Source: Chloroflexota bacterium (GTDB taxonomy: Bacteria; Chloroflexota; Anaerolineae; Aggregatilineales; Phototrophicaceae). From it: a stretch of DNA of 60,896 nt. The stretch's first letter is position 1, and each line of letters starts with the position of its first letter. Both the position numbers and the translations under genes were made by a program. The stretch spans positions 1-60,896 of the forward strand of contig VXNO01000084.1 of assembly GCA_009840575.1 (NCBI GenBank), written 5' to 3'. Shown here piece after piece: positions 10,498 through 18,974 of the stretch. The notes beneath the pieces were generated by a model. It saw only the letters and a program-made list of their open reading frames with translations. It searched no databases and was not told the origin of the DNA.

Positions 10498-10527
10498 ATG
10501 CGCCGCAGGAGAAAAGAACCGCCTTGA
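10498..10527 (+). CDS. Possible 9-residue leader peptide MRRRRKEPP
   Basis: An ATG 10 bases after a -10-like TACAAT (10483-10488) opens a nine-codon frame with four consecutive Arg codons. Its TGA overlaps the TTG start of the next gene (TTGA), and the AGGAGA inside it would serve as that gene's ribosome binding site. It is too short to be sure of, and no good -35 box is visible. Confidence 0.3.
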   Translation: MRRRRKEPP

Positions 10528-11843
10528 GCCAGCGTAAAGTCTTGGTCTTTTGGCTGCCACTGGCTTTGGCTTGGTGGCTGATGACCATCGAGAGCCCCGT
10601 CCTGCAGGGTGTCATCAGCCGCAGGCCCGATTCCGAGACGCAGTTGGCGGCATTCGGCTTGCTGTTTACGCTGCAGATCCTCATCGAGACGCCCATCATC
10701 ATGCTGCTGGCGACCAGCAATGCTCTGGCGCGCGACCGCCAGTCCTTCCGTTTGCTGTGGCGCTTCATGCTCTGCCTCAACCTGCTCATCACCCTTGTCG
10801 CCCTGCTGATGGCATTCACGCCGCTGCTGGATTTGTACCTGGGCGGGCTTTTGCGCATCCCGTCGCACATTGTTGAAGCGACCCGGCCCGGTATGCAGAT
10901 CATGGCGCTTTGGGGCGCATTCATCGGCTTTCGGCGCTTTCACCAAGGCATCATCATCCGCTTTGGCAATACCCGTCATGTTGGCGTCGGCACGGTCTTG
11001 CGCGTATCAGTTTCGGGTGGCACGGCGCTGGCATTGGGCGCGCTCACCAATATAGCTGGCGCGGCGATCGGTGGCGCGGCGCTGATGCTGGCGGTCATCG
11101 CCGAAGCCGTCTATATCTGGCGCGTCGCGCAGCCGGATGTAGCAAGCCTGCTGCAGACGCGCAGAAAAGTCGGGCAGCCCGCCTTGACCTATAGGAAAGC
11201 AATTCAGTTTCACTTGCCGCTGGCCATCACCAGCCTGCTGACGATGCTGGTGCACCCAGCCATCGAGCGCGGGCTGGCCAGCACAGCCGATGCCGAGCAG
11301 AGCCTGGCGGCTTGGCCTGTCGTATTTTCCATCTTGCTGACGATGCGCGCGGGCGGCATGGCTTATCAAGAAGTGGTGCTCTCGCTGAATGAGAGCGAAG
11401 ACCACCATCGCAGCCTGCGCATTTTCACGCTGCGCCTCGGCGGCTCGTTGAGCCTGTTCATGCTGGTCTTTGCCTTTAGTCCGCTGATCCGGTTCTACTT
11501 GACATCTATCCTGGAGGTGCCAGGGCATCTGCACAGCCTCATCATCATGGGCGCGCAGGTTGGCTTGCTGCTGCCGCTGCTGACCACACTGCACAGCTAT
11601 TTTCGCGCGCTGCTCATGCTCAGTTATCGCACACCCGCCATCTATCAGGCAATCGGGCTGGGCTTTGTGCTGACGGCGCTGGTGGTCTGGGGCGGCATCG
11701 CCTTGGGCATGGAGGGCATCCTCGCGGCTGCGCTGGGTTTGACCCTGGGGCACCTGGTCGAGCTGCTGTATCTCTACTTTGCATATCGGCGCGAACACGG
11801 CGCGCTGCGGCTGCATTGGCAGTCGCTTGCGGTGGCGGCATGA
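10524..11843 (+). CDS. MatE/ANKH-like multi-pass transporter
   Basis: A 439-residue protein with about twelve predicted membrane helices. The start region (VLVFWLPLALAWWLM followed by ESPVLQGVISR) and the LLATSNALARDR stretch resemble bacterial proteins related to eukaryotic progressive ankylosis protein (ANKH) within the MOP/MATE flippase superfamily. Substrate is unknown. The TTG at 10524 is chosen because AGGAGA lies 11 bases upstream and a -10-like box at 10483 sits downstream of the alternative ATG at 10461. The start overlaps the stop of a possible leader peptide. It is divergent from the ABC permeases and 25 bases ahead of the M24 peptidase gene. Confidence 0.65.
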   Translation: MSQRKVLVFWLPLALAWWLMTIESPVLQGVISRRPDSETQLAAFGLLFTLQILIETPIIMLLATSNALARDRQSFRLLWRFMLCLNLLITLVALLMAFTPLLDLYLGGLLRIPSHIVEATRPGMQIMALWGAFIGFRRFHQGIIIRFGNTRHVGVGTVLRVSVSGGTALALGALTNIAGAAIGGAALMLAVIAEAVYIWRVAQPDVASLLQTRRKVGQPALTYRKAIQFHLPLAITSLLTMLVHPAIERGLASTADAEQSLAAWPVVFSILLTMRAGGMAYQEVVLSLNESEDHHRSLRIFTLRLGGSLSLFMLVFAFSPLIRFYLTSILEVPGHLHSLIIMGAQVGLLLPLLTTLHSYFRALLMLSYRTPAIYQAIGLGFVLTALVVWGGIALGMEGILAAALGLTLGHLVELLYLYFAYRREHGALRLHWQSLAVAA

Positions 11844-11868
11844 CGCGAGAAATCAAGGAGAAAACATA

Positions 11869-13128
11869 ATGGCTTGGCTGCCTGAGATTCTGCCCCTGCG
11901 CGAGCAGGCGGCTATCCACGACACCTGGCTCAAAATGCGCCTGGAGCGGCTCGTGCCTGAATTGCTGGAGCGCGAGCAAGTTGATATGTGGCTGGTGGTC
12001 TGCCGCGAATATAACGAAGACCCGGTCATTATGTCGCTGCTGCCCGCCACATCCATGTCCGCGCGCCGCCGCACCATCCTGGTCTTCGCCCGTGACGCCG
12101 CCGGCAATGTCGAGCGACTCACTTTGTCGCGCTATGGTTATGAAGGTTTCTACGCCGCGGCTTGGGAACCCAATGCTGAGACGCAGCGCGATTGCCTGGC
12201 GCGCCTCATTCGTGAACGCGACCCACAGCGCATCGGCATCAACATATCGCCGCTCTGGGCATTTGGCGATGGCCTCTCGCATATTGAATACGAACTGCTC
12301 TGTTCTGCGCTGGGCGAAGAATTTCTGCCGCGGCTGGTGAGCGCCGAGCGACTCTGCGTGGGCTGGCTGGAGCGGCGGCTGCCCGAAGAGATCACCGCCT
12401 ACTCCCGGCTGGTGGAGATCGGGCATCGGATCATCGCGCGCGCCTTCTCTACCGCTGTCATTCATCCCGGCATCACGACCACCGACGATGTCGTCTGGTG
12501 GATGCGCCAGACCATGCAGGACGCCGGGCTAAGCGCCTGGTTCCAGCCCACCATCGATATTCAAGCGCCGGGCATCGCCTTTGCTTTCCTGGGGGACGAT
12601 GACGCGCGCAAGGTCATCCAGCCCGGTGACCTGCTGCATTGTGATATGGGCTTTCATTACCTGGGGCTGGCCACCGACCAGCAGCAGCATGCCTATGTGC
12701 TGCGCCCCGGCGAAAACGACGCGCCACAAGGCTTGCGGGAGGCGCTGGCAATTGGCAACCGCCTGCAAGACATTCACCTGGCGGAGATGCAAGTCGGGCG
12801 CTGCGGCAATGAAGTGCTATCCGCGGCGCTGACAAAAGCCCAGGCAGAGGGCATCCGCGCGCAGATTTACAGCCATCCGCTGGGGGTTCACGGGCATGCG
12901 GCGGGACCGCTGATTGGACTGTGGGATCAACAATCTGGCGTGCCGGGCATCGGCGATTATCCGCTGTACGATGACACCGTCTATTCCATTGAGCTGAATA
13001 TCGCCCATAACGTGCCGGAATGGGGCGGGCAAGCTGTGCGCATCATGCTGGAAGAAGACGCGGCGCTGACCAATGGCGAGATGCGCTGGCTGCACGGGCG
13101 GCAAGAATCGCTGTACCTGGTGGGCTAG
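11869..13128 (+). CDS. M24-family metallopeptidase (Xaa-Pro aminopeptidase-like)
   Basis: A 419-residue protein with a creatinase-type N-terminal domain (about 1-170) and a pita-bread C-terminal catalytic domain. All five dimetal ligands can be seen: two Asp in CDMGFHYLGLATD, His in SHPLGVHGH, Glu in SIELNIAH and Glu in RIMLEEDAAL. Such enzymes remove N-terminal residues before proline, or act on small amidino compounds. Substrate here is not determined. The start is ATG 11869, preceded by AAGGAG at an 8-base spacing; the upstream in-frame extension lies inside the previous gene and is rejected. Confidence 0.88.
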   Translation: MAWLPEILPLREQAAIHDTWLKMRLERLVPELLEREQVDMWLVVCREYNEDPVIMSLLPATSMSARRRTILVFARDAAGNVERLTLSRYGYEGFYAAAWEPNAETQRDCLARLIRERDPQRIGINISPLWAFGDGLSHIEYELLCSALGEEFLPRLVSAERLCVGWLERRLPEEITAYSRLVEIGHRIIARAFSTAVIHPGITTTDDVVWWMRQTMQDAGLSAWFQPTIDIQAPGIAFAFLGDDDARKVIQPGDLLHCDMGFHYLGLATDQQQHAYVLRPGENDAPQGLREALAIGNRLQDIHLAEMQVGRCGNEVLSAALTKAQAEGIRAQIYSHPLGVHGHAAGPLIGLWDQQSGVPGIGDYPLYDDTVYSIELNIAHNVPEWGGQAVRIMLEEDAALTNGEMRWLHGRQESLYLVG

Positions 13129-13144
13129 GCATCTGTGTCTCAGT

Positions 13145-13390
13145 AAGTGCAGGTAAGTAATGCGAAAATCCAAGAATGAATGTAGGGGCGCTTTTTCTAC
13201 CCCATCCTCGTCCCCTCCCCGAAGCATCAGGGAGGGGAGCTAAGGCAGGCGGAATCGCGATTCTGTATGGCTTTCGATGTCTATGCGAATGCTCGGCGAA
13301 ACCTTCCCCCCATTGCTATGGGGGCGAGGGGGTAGACCACTAGCGGCAAACCTTACAATTTTCATTCCAATGACTTACTTGGTCTCACTT
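13145..13390. repeat. Composite intergenic repeat (BIME/MITE-like)
   Basis: The 359-base gene-free gap 13129-13487 is mostly this element. Its ends form an imperfect inverted repeat (AAGTG, GTAAGT and GAAAAT blocks on the left, matched by the complement on the right). Inside are two hairpins in opposite orientation: CCCCTCCC/GGGAGGGG (13212-13219 with 13230-13237) and CCCCCAT/ATGGGGG (13307-13313 with 13318-13324). A GTAGGGGC motif lies at 13182. The strings CTTTTTCTACCCC (13191) and GGGGAGCTAA (13234) recur at 34217 and 34317. No reading frame of note. Confidence 0.5.
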
Positions 13391-13487
13391 CTGCGGTGAA
13401 TCAGTATTTTGCGATTGCCCTGTGGCTTGGGGGGCGCTGGCATTCGCGCTATAGTCTGCTGGCAGTCACAAACCAGGAAGCAAGCGC

Positions 13488-15029
13488 ATGGCTAGAATCG
13501 ACTATTGGCAAGAGCGGCATACTTTCGCGGATGGCGCATGGTCGATAGCGCACACAGCCACCATCGCCGCTGACCGCCTCAAGTTTGAAGACCTGCACCC
13601 GATGAGCAGCTATGTGCGCCAGCAAGACATCGCCCGCATGCACTACGCCCGCGCCCGCGCCCGTGGCGAAGCCAACCCACACATTTTGACCTGGACCGCC
13701 ATGCAGACCGACCGCCGCGCCAGCCAGGTCTTCCCCGATGTCAGCCATGCCACAAGCGACCACGAGCAGATCGTCAGCGCCAATTCTTTCATCACCTATG
13801 CCCTGCGCCAGATGCTCTCGGCAGGCTGGCTGCAGCTGCACGAATATATCGGCGATACCTATGAATGGCAGTTGGCAATCCCGCCCGAGCATGAGGACTG
13901 GTCGGCGCGAGCGATCTCCGCGCTGCGCTGGCTGGAAGACGAAATCCAGCTTGACCTCTACCCGAATATCGAACGCGGGTCCTACCAGCCGCGCATCTTC
14001 AAGTCATTTGATGTGCGCCACAACTTCGCGCGCATCGGCCGCTGCGACTTTGTGCGGCATTTTGTGCAAAATCACGCGCGGGCGGCGGTCTTCAACACAT
14101 CGCACTTTTTGCATGAGCATGATGACCTCATCAGCCACCACTCCGGCTATGGCGATGCGATTGGGCTGATGGTCGCGGAAGGCACGATACTGCGGCCGCC
14201 AATCTATCGGCGCGGCGCGTTGCTCTTTGATGGCGAGCGCTGGCGCATCGAGACCATTGGGCTGGACGATATTCGGCTGATTTTATCGGGCGAGATTGAA
14301 CTGGAAATTGGCGCGGAGGCGCAACTCAACCCCGCCCAGCCCCAGCCCATCGCCATCTATACGCGGGCGGGCAATTTGACTCAGGGCCGCGCAATGCAGC
14401 GGACACCGAGTGGAATTGACCGCAGCGAGCTTGTCATCGTCAATCGGCAGGTCGTCAGTTGGAAACGTGGCGGCGAGCTGCCCATCCCACAGAATGGCTT
14501 TGTCCTGTCGCTTCGTGATGGCGCGCTAAATAAAAGCGCAATCGAAGACATCATCGCCGACGCCTGGGTCGAATACAGCTTCGCCGCGCCGCACAGCCGC
14601 ATCCAGTCGGCGATACAAGCTGGACCCATCCTGCTGCGCGCTGGGCAAGCCGTCGACGCGCGAGAAGAGTTCCTTGCCAGCCGCGCGGGGCACATCGGCA
14701 TAACGCCGGTGCGCATGAACCCGGGTGGTGACGAGCTCCGCAAGGCGCGCACAGCTATCGCCATCAAAGCCGATGGCGACCTGGCGCTGGTGGTTGTCGA
14801 TGGCTGTGAGCCCGCCAGCCGCACCGAACTGGACAGCGCCGGCGCGAGCCTGGACGAACTGCGCGGGTTGCTCGTGGAAATGGGCGCGGTTGATGCGCTC
14901 AACCTGAGCGGCGAGGGCTCAAGCCATTTATTCGTCGCGGGCGGGCTCGCCAATAGTCCGTCCGACCGCCGCGGGCAGCCGGGCGTCATCTACGAGCGCA
15001 TGCTGCCCTCAATCGGTATCGTCAGCTAA
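13488..15029 (+). CDS. NAGPA-like (phosphodiester glycosidase) domain protein, altered motif
   Basis: A 513-residue protein with no signal peptide. From about residue 190 it follows the phosphodiester alpha-N-acetylglucosaminidase fold (PF09992): FNTSHF in place of the usual NGGFF, a GLMVAEGTILRPP block, RTAIAIKADGDLALVVVDG and a C-terminal LDELRGLLVEMGAVDALNL. The motif normally written NLDGGGSS reads NLSGEGSS here (472-479), so the conserved Asp is Ser and a Gly is Glu. The first 190 residues are unrecognised and rich in His and aromatic residues. It may be a catalytically altered or non-enzymatic family member. It ends convergently, overlapping the Ldh2-family gene by 21 bases. Confidence 0.65.
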   Translation: MARIDYWQERHTFADGAWSIAHTATIAADRLKFEDLHPMSSYVRQQDIARMHYARARARGEANPHILTWTAMQTDRRASQVFPDVSHATSDHEQIVSANSFITYALRQMLSAGWLQLHEYIGDTYEWQLAIPPEHEDWSARAISALRWLEDEIQLDLYPNIERGSYQPRIFKSFDVRHNFARIGRCDFVRHFVQNHARAAVFNTSHFLHEHDDLISHHSGYGDAIGLMVAEGTILRPPIYRRGALLFDGERWRIETIGLDDIRLILSGEIELEIGAEAQLNPAQPQPIAIYTRAGNLTQGRAMQRTPSGIDRSELVIVNRQVVSWKRGGELPIPQNGFVLSLRDGALNKSAIEDIIADAWVEYSFAAPHSRIQSAIQAGPILLRAGQAVDAREEFLASRAGHIGITPVRMNPGGDELRKARTAIAIKADGDLALVVVDGCEPASRTELDSAGASLDELRGLLVEMGAVDALNLSGEGSSHLFVAGGLANSPSDRRGQPGVIYERMLPSIGIVS

Positions 15030-16010
15030 GCCCGCGACCTGGCGCAGCTCGCGCCAGACTTTGGCGTCAATCTCAAGCTCGCCAGCGGCAATGGCGGACT
15101 CATAAATACGGTCGCCGCGCTCGCCAGGCACGAGGATTTCTTCCACGCCCGGCAGCCGCTTCAGTTGCTTGACGCGCGTGACCAGGTCGGAGACGCCCAC
15201 CTGGAATCCCTCCCTATCCTCCGCCAGCAACTCAGGGTCGATAGCGAAGACCAGGTTGCCCCAGTCCCGTTTCGTGCCGTCGGGGTTGCGGGTTGCGCCC
15301 AGCAGGGGATGGGTCAATACCTCGACGACCATTGCCAGCGCCGCGCCTTTGTAGCCACCAAAAGCAGCTATCGCGCCAGCCAGCGCCGCGGCCGGGTCAG
15401 TCGTGAATTGCCCAGCCGCGTCATAGGCCACGCCCGCGGGGATTCGCTCGCCTTCCGCCGCCGCCAAGTGGATGCCATACCAGGCGATTGCCGCCGTCGC
15501 CATATCCAGCACGATAGGTTGCCGCGCGCTGGGGATGCCGATCGCCAGCGGATTCGTGCCGAAGAAAGCTTCGTAAGAGCCGTGCATCGCCATCAGTTCG
15601 GGCGAGCCAGAGAATACAAAAGCCAGCAAACCCGCCTCAGCCAGCTGCCGCGCATAAAAGCCGATCGCGCCAGTGGGCGAGTTACTGCGCCGCGAGCCGA
15701 CGATGCCAAAGCCATGCGCCTGCGCCTTTTTCTGGGCAATCTCTGTCGCGCGGGACAAAACCACCATACCTTGATTCCAAGCTCCATCCAAGAGCGCCGA
15801 CAGCTTGGTCTCTTTGATGATAGTAATCTCACCAGCCGCGGGATTGGCTGGCATGCCCGCGCCCAGCAGCTTGATGACATTCTGGTTGTTGCCGCGCAGT
15901 TGCGCATAGAGGACGATCTCGAGGATGGTCTCGGTATCAGCGGCGGCATACCCCTGTGCGGCAATAGCGCTGCGAGTAACGGCGCGCAGTTGGTCGAGGG
16001 CGATTTTCAT
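15009..16010 (-). CDS. Ldh2/malate dehydrogenase-family oxidoreductase
   Basis: A 333-residue NAD(P)-dependent dehydrogenase of the Ldh2/YlbC family (malate, L-lactate, ureidoglycolate, 2,3-diketogulonate reductases). The family signatures FFGTNPLAIGIP and GGYKGAALAMVVEVLTHPLL are clear. The N-terminal SHG motif with the catalytic His is replaced by RGNNQNV (40-45), and the usual SNH block reads SNSPTG, so substrate and chemistry may differ from characterised members. It sits 11 bases downstream of the sugar isomerase/epimerase gene in the same direction, which suggests one catabolic operon. Confidence 0.82.
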   Translation of the reverse strand: MKIALDQLRAVTRSAIAAQGYAAADTETILEIVLYAQLRGNNQNVIKLLGAGMPANPAAGEITIIKETKLSALLDGAWNQGMVVLSRATEIAQKKAQAHGFGIVGSRRSNSPTGAIGFYARQLAEAGLLAFVFSGSPELMAMHGSYEAFFGTNPLAIGIPSARQPIVLDMATAAIAWYGIHLAAAEGERIPAGVAYDAAGQFTTDPAAALAGAIAAFGGYKGAALAMVVEVLTHPLLGATRNPDGTKRDWGNLVFAIDPELLAEDREGFQVGVSDLVTRVKQLKRLPGVEEILVPGERGDRIYESAIAAGELEIDAKVWRELRQVAGLADDTD

Positions 16011-16021
16011 GCTGGGCTGCC

Positions 16022-16783
16022 CTACTGCTTGCCGCGCGCCAAGCCGCTTGAAACGAGATAGTCGCAGCTTTCGCGCACAGCAGTCAACATATCCGTCGCG
16101 CAGCGGTCCAACTCGACGATATGCCAGTCGGCGCTTTCCGCCGCGGCAACGATGCCCGGCACATCCATCTTGCCCTGCCCCAGCGCGGTCATGTCATCGT
16201 CTTTGTCCAGCGAGCCATCTTTGAGATGAATCAAGGGCGCGCGCGAGCCGACCTGCCGCAGCACATCCGCCGCATCCAAGCCGCCGACCTGCGCCCAGTA
16301 GGTATCGATCTGCAAAAAGACCGCATCGTCCAGCTCCGACAGCATCAAGTCCAGCGTGTCGGCGCTATCCAGCTTTTTATATTCCCACCAATGATTGTGA
16401 TAACCGAGCTCCAAGCCGTTACCACGCGCGAACTCGCCAGCGCGATTGAGCTGCTCGCAGGTGCGCTTGATGTCGTCCACCGTCTCGAATTGCGCTGGCG
16501 GCAGAAAAGCGACGCAGACGCGCTTCAGCCCGTAGGCTTCGGCAGTCTCCAGCACAGCCGCCTGGTTTTCTGCATCGGGATAGGGGATGTGGCTGCCCAG
16601 GACTTCCAGCCCCAACTCGTGGAAGAGGCTGGCAGCGTCATTTAGGTCGCAGGGCATGCCGCCAAAAGGCTCGACGCCGACATAGCCGAAGCCAGCGACA
16701 GCGCGGATTGTGCCTTCAAAGTCTTCGGAAAGCGCCTCACGCAAGGAATACAATTGCAAGCCAATCGGCTTTAGGTCGGACAT
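16022..16783 (-). CDS. Sugar phosphate isomerase/epimerase family protein
   Basis: A 253-residue TIM-barrel protein of the xylose isomerase-like/AP endonuclease 2 family (PF01261). Likely metal ligands lie in LGYHNHWWEY, LQIDTYWAQVGG, LIHLKDGS and IVELDRCATD, as in ketose epimerases and inosose isomerases. The exact sugar is unknown. ATG 16783 is the start (MSDLKPIGLQLYSLRE); a GGAGAGG sequence 8 bases upstream supports it over a longer frame beginning at 16855. It forms a probable two-gene operon with the Ldh2-family gene. Confidence 0.85.
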   Translation of the reverse strand: MSDLKPIGLQLYSLREALSEDFEGTIRAVAGFGYVGVEPFGGMPCDLNDAASLFHELGLEVLGSHIPYPDAENQAAVLETAEAYGLKRVCVAFLPPAQFETVDDIKRTCEQLNRAGEFARGNGLELGYHNHWWEYKKLDSADTLDLMLSELDDAVFLQIDTYWAQVGGLDAADVLRQVGSRAPLIHLKDGSLDKDDDMTALGQGKMDVPGIVAAAESADWHIVELDRCATDMLTAVRESCDYLVSSGLARGKQ

Positions 16784-16867
16784 GGTGCAGCCTCTCCGTC
16801 TATTGGAAATTGTTTGGCGTATTGTCGCGGTTCTGCTCGGGAATGCTAGCCTCAACTGATTGACATA

Positions 16868-16898
16868 GAGTAGGGGCGAGGCGGTGACTCACCCGTCT
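16868..16898. repeat. GTAGGGGC-type intergenic repeat
   Basis: The 259-base gap 16784-17042 between divergent genes holds this repeat. It begins GTAGGGGCGAGGCG and contains the near-perfect palindrome GGTGACTCACC. A copy in the opposite orientation lies at 10367-10394. Farther right, TATGCCCA (16911) and TGGGCATA (16974) form an 8-bp inverted pair. I saw no convincing promoter for either flanking gene. Confidence 0.5.
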
Positions 16899-17042
16899 CT
16901 CTGTGCTCGTTATGCCCACTATGCACTTTGTGTCTATGGTTTTTTCAATATCCTCTATTGTAACTCTTATGTATGGGCATAGCGCTTGCCCCGTGACTCC
17001 AGTAGACTGGCAGATTGCCTGCCAGCTGGGGGGAGACGCGCC

Positions 17043-18950
17043 TTGGCAACCGCCACGACCAACGCAAGCCTCAACGACTCAGCGCAACAACCCTACTCTG
17101 CCCTGCGCATCTGGGCGCGGCTGATGCGCTATATCTTGCGCTATCGGCTCTGGGTGCTGGTGGCTTTCGCCGGCATCGTTGGCACGAACATCCTGGCTAT
17201 CGCCGTGCCCTATATTCTGCGCGATGTGGTCGATATTGGCTTGGAAGCGCAGGACAGCGGCTATATGTTCAACGCTGGCTTGCTGGTGGTGGGCTTGGGC
17301 GTCCTGCGCGGCGCGACCGCCTTCATGGGCAGGTACTTTGGCGAGCGGCTTTCGCATGTGGTGGCTTACGACATCCGCAATCAGATTTACGACAAGGTGC
17401 AGCGACAGTCATTCAGTTATCACGACAGCGCCCAGGTCGGCACGATCATCACCCGCGCCATCAGCGATGTCAACGAAATCCAACGCTATTTCGCATTTGG
17501 CTTGATGGATGGGCTGAATACCAGTTTGCTGCTGATTGGGGTGGTAACGATGATGATGCTGACCAGCCCGCCGCTGGCGCTATTTGCGCTGCTGCCGCTG
17601 CTGCCGCTGGCGCTGTATTCGCGGGGCTTCGTGCTGCGGGTGCATCCGCGCTGGAAAAAGGTCATGGAGCGCATGCAGTCGCTGAGCAACCACATCCAGG
17701 AGAATGCGCTGGGCGCGGAAGTCGTGCGCGTCTTCGCCCGTGAGCAATATGAAATCGAGACCTTCCACGACCAAAACAAAAAGCTCTATGATGAACAGCT
17801 TGATTTCATCACGCAGTGGATCAACTTTTTGCCAGCCAGCGCTTTGCTCGCCTCCATGTCGACTGCGCTGGTGCTGCTGGCGGGCGGCATCCTCGAGGCG
17901 CAGGGCATCGGCAATATCACCGTCGGTTTGATCGTCACTTTCAACGCCTATGTGCTGCTCCTGGTACAGCCGCTGCGCTTCGTCGGTTTCATCATCCTGC
18001 TGACGACCCAGGCAATCGCCAGTGGCGAGCGTGTCTTCCAGGTATTGGACGAGGAAGAGCGCATCGTCAACAAACCCGGCGCGAAAGCCATGCAAATCCA
18101 AGGGCATGTGCGCTTTGAGCAGGTCAGCGCGCGCTACGATTCCTCCGCTGGTGATGTGCTGCGCGGCATCAACCTGGAAGCGCGTCCCGGCGAATTGGTG
18201 GCCATCATCGGCTTGACGGGCGCTGGCAAAACGACCATCGCCAACCTCGTCCCGCGCTTTTACGATGTCAGCGGCGGGCGCGTTACCATTGATAGCATCG
18301 ATGTCCGCGAGATCAACTTGCACAGCCTGCGCAGCCAGATCGGCGTCGTCATGCAACAGTCGCTGCTCTTCTCGGCGACCATCGAAGAAAATATCGCTTA
18401 TGGCAAAGCGGACGCCAGCCAAGCGCAAATCATCGCCGCGGCAAAAGCAGCCGACGCCCATGGCTTCATCAGCGAATTTCCCGATGGCTACCAGACCGTG
18501 GTGGGCGAGCGCGGCACAACCCTCTCCGGCGGGCAGAAGCAGCGCATCGCCATCGCCCGCGCCTTGTTGATTGACCCGAAAATCCTCATCCTGGATGATT
18601 CGACCAGCAGCGTCGACACCCAGACCGAGCACAAAATCCAGCGCGCCTTGGAAGCTATCATGCAAGGGCGCACAACCTTTGTGATTGCCCAGCGCATGAG
18701 CTCAATCTTGAATGCCGACCAAATCCTCGTGCTGCGCGATGGCGAAATTGTGCAGCGCGGCAAGCATGAGAGCCTGCTGGCGGAGGGCGGCCTCTACGCC
18801 GAGATCTACCGTTTGCAGCTGCAAGAGCAAGAGCGCGTCCGCCGCGAAGCCATCATCTCCGGCGTTATCAAAGTACCGCTGGAATATCGACGCTCGACGG
18901 CGAAGTTCCGCAAGCTGATTGACAGGCTGGCTGGCAAATACAGCCCGTAA
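17043..18950 (+). CDS. ABC exporter half-transporter, degenerate-site subunit
   Basis: A 635-residue ABCB-type half-transporter: six-helix membrane domain (about 35-330) followed by an ATPase domain. Walker A GLTGAGKTT and signature LSGGQKQR are canonical. Walker B reads LILDDSTSSVD, so the catalytic Glu is Asp (codon 18597), and the switch His is Gln (VIAQRM, codon 18690). This pattern marks the degenerate-site subunit of heterodimeric exporters such as TM287/288 or BmrC/D. The TTG at 17043 is preferred because GGGAG lies 7 bases upstream; the frame is open back to 16986. Exported substrate unknown (drug, lipid or peptide). Confidence 0.9.
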   Translation: MATATTNASLNDSAQQPYSALRIWARLMRYILRYRLWVLVAFAGIVGTNILAIAVPYILRDVVDIGLEAQDSGYMFNAGLLVVGLGVLRGATAFMGRYFGERLSHVVAYDIRNQIYDKVQRQSFSYHDSAQVGTIITRAISDVNEIQRYFAFGLMDGLNTSLLLIGVVTMMMLTSPPLALFALLPLLPLALYSRGFVLRVHPRWKKVMERMQSLSNHIQENALGAEVVRVFAREQYEIETFHDQNKKLYDEQLDFITQWINFLPASALLASMSTALVLLAGGILEAQGIGNITVGLIVTFNAYVLLLVQPLRFVGFIILLTTQAIASGERVFQVLDEEERIVNKPGAKAMQIQGHVRFEQVSARYDSSAGDVLRGINLEARPGELVAIIGLTGAGKTTIANLVPRFYDVSGGRVTIDSIDVREINLHSLRSQIGVVMQQSLLFSATIEENIAYGKADASQAQIIAAAKAADAHGFISEFPDGYQTVVGERGTTLSGGQKQRIAIARALLIDPKILILDDSTSSVDTQTEHKIQRALEAIMQGRTTFVIAQRMSSILNADQILVLRDGEIVQRGKHESLLAEGGLYAEIYRLQLQEQERVRREAIISGVIKVPLEYRRSTAKFRKLIDRLAGKYSP

Positions 18951-18974
18951 ATCGCCAGGCAGGGACAGGAGAGT

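Noticed and set aside
10353-10523. Longer start for the MATE-like protein
   Set aside because: The added 57 residues cover an intergenic palindromic repeat and a -10-like box, and do not resemble a membrane protein N-terminus.
10353-17042. Genomic island or prophage
   Set aside because: The block holds unusual genes and flanking repeats, but no integrase, tRNA-end duplication, phage gene or clear base-composition shift was seen.
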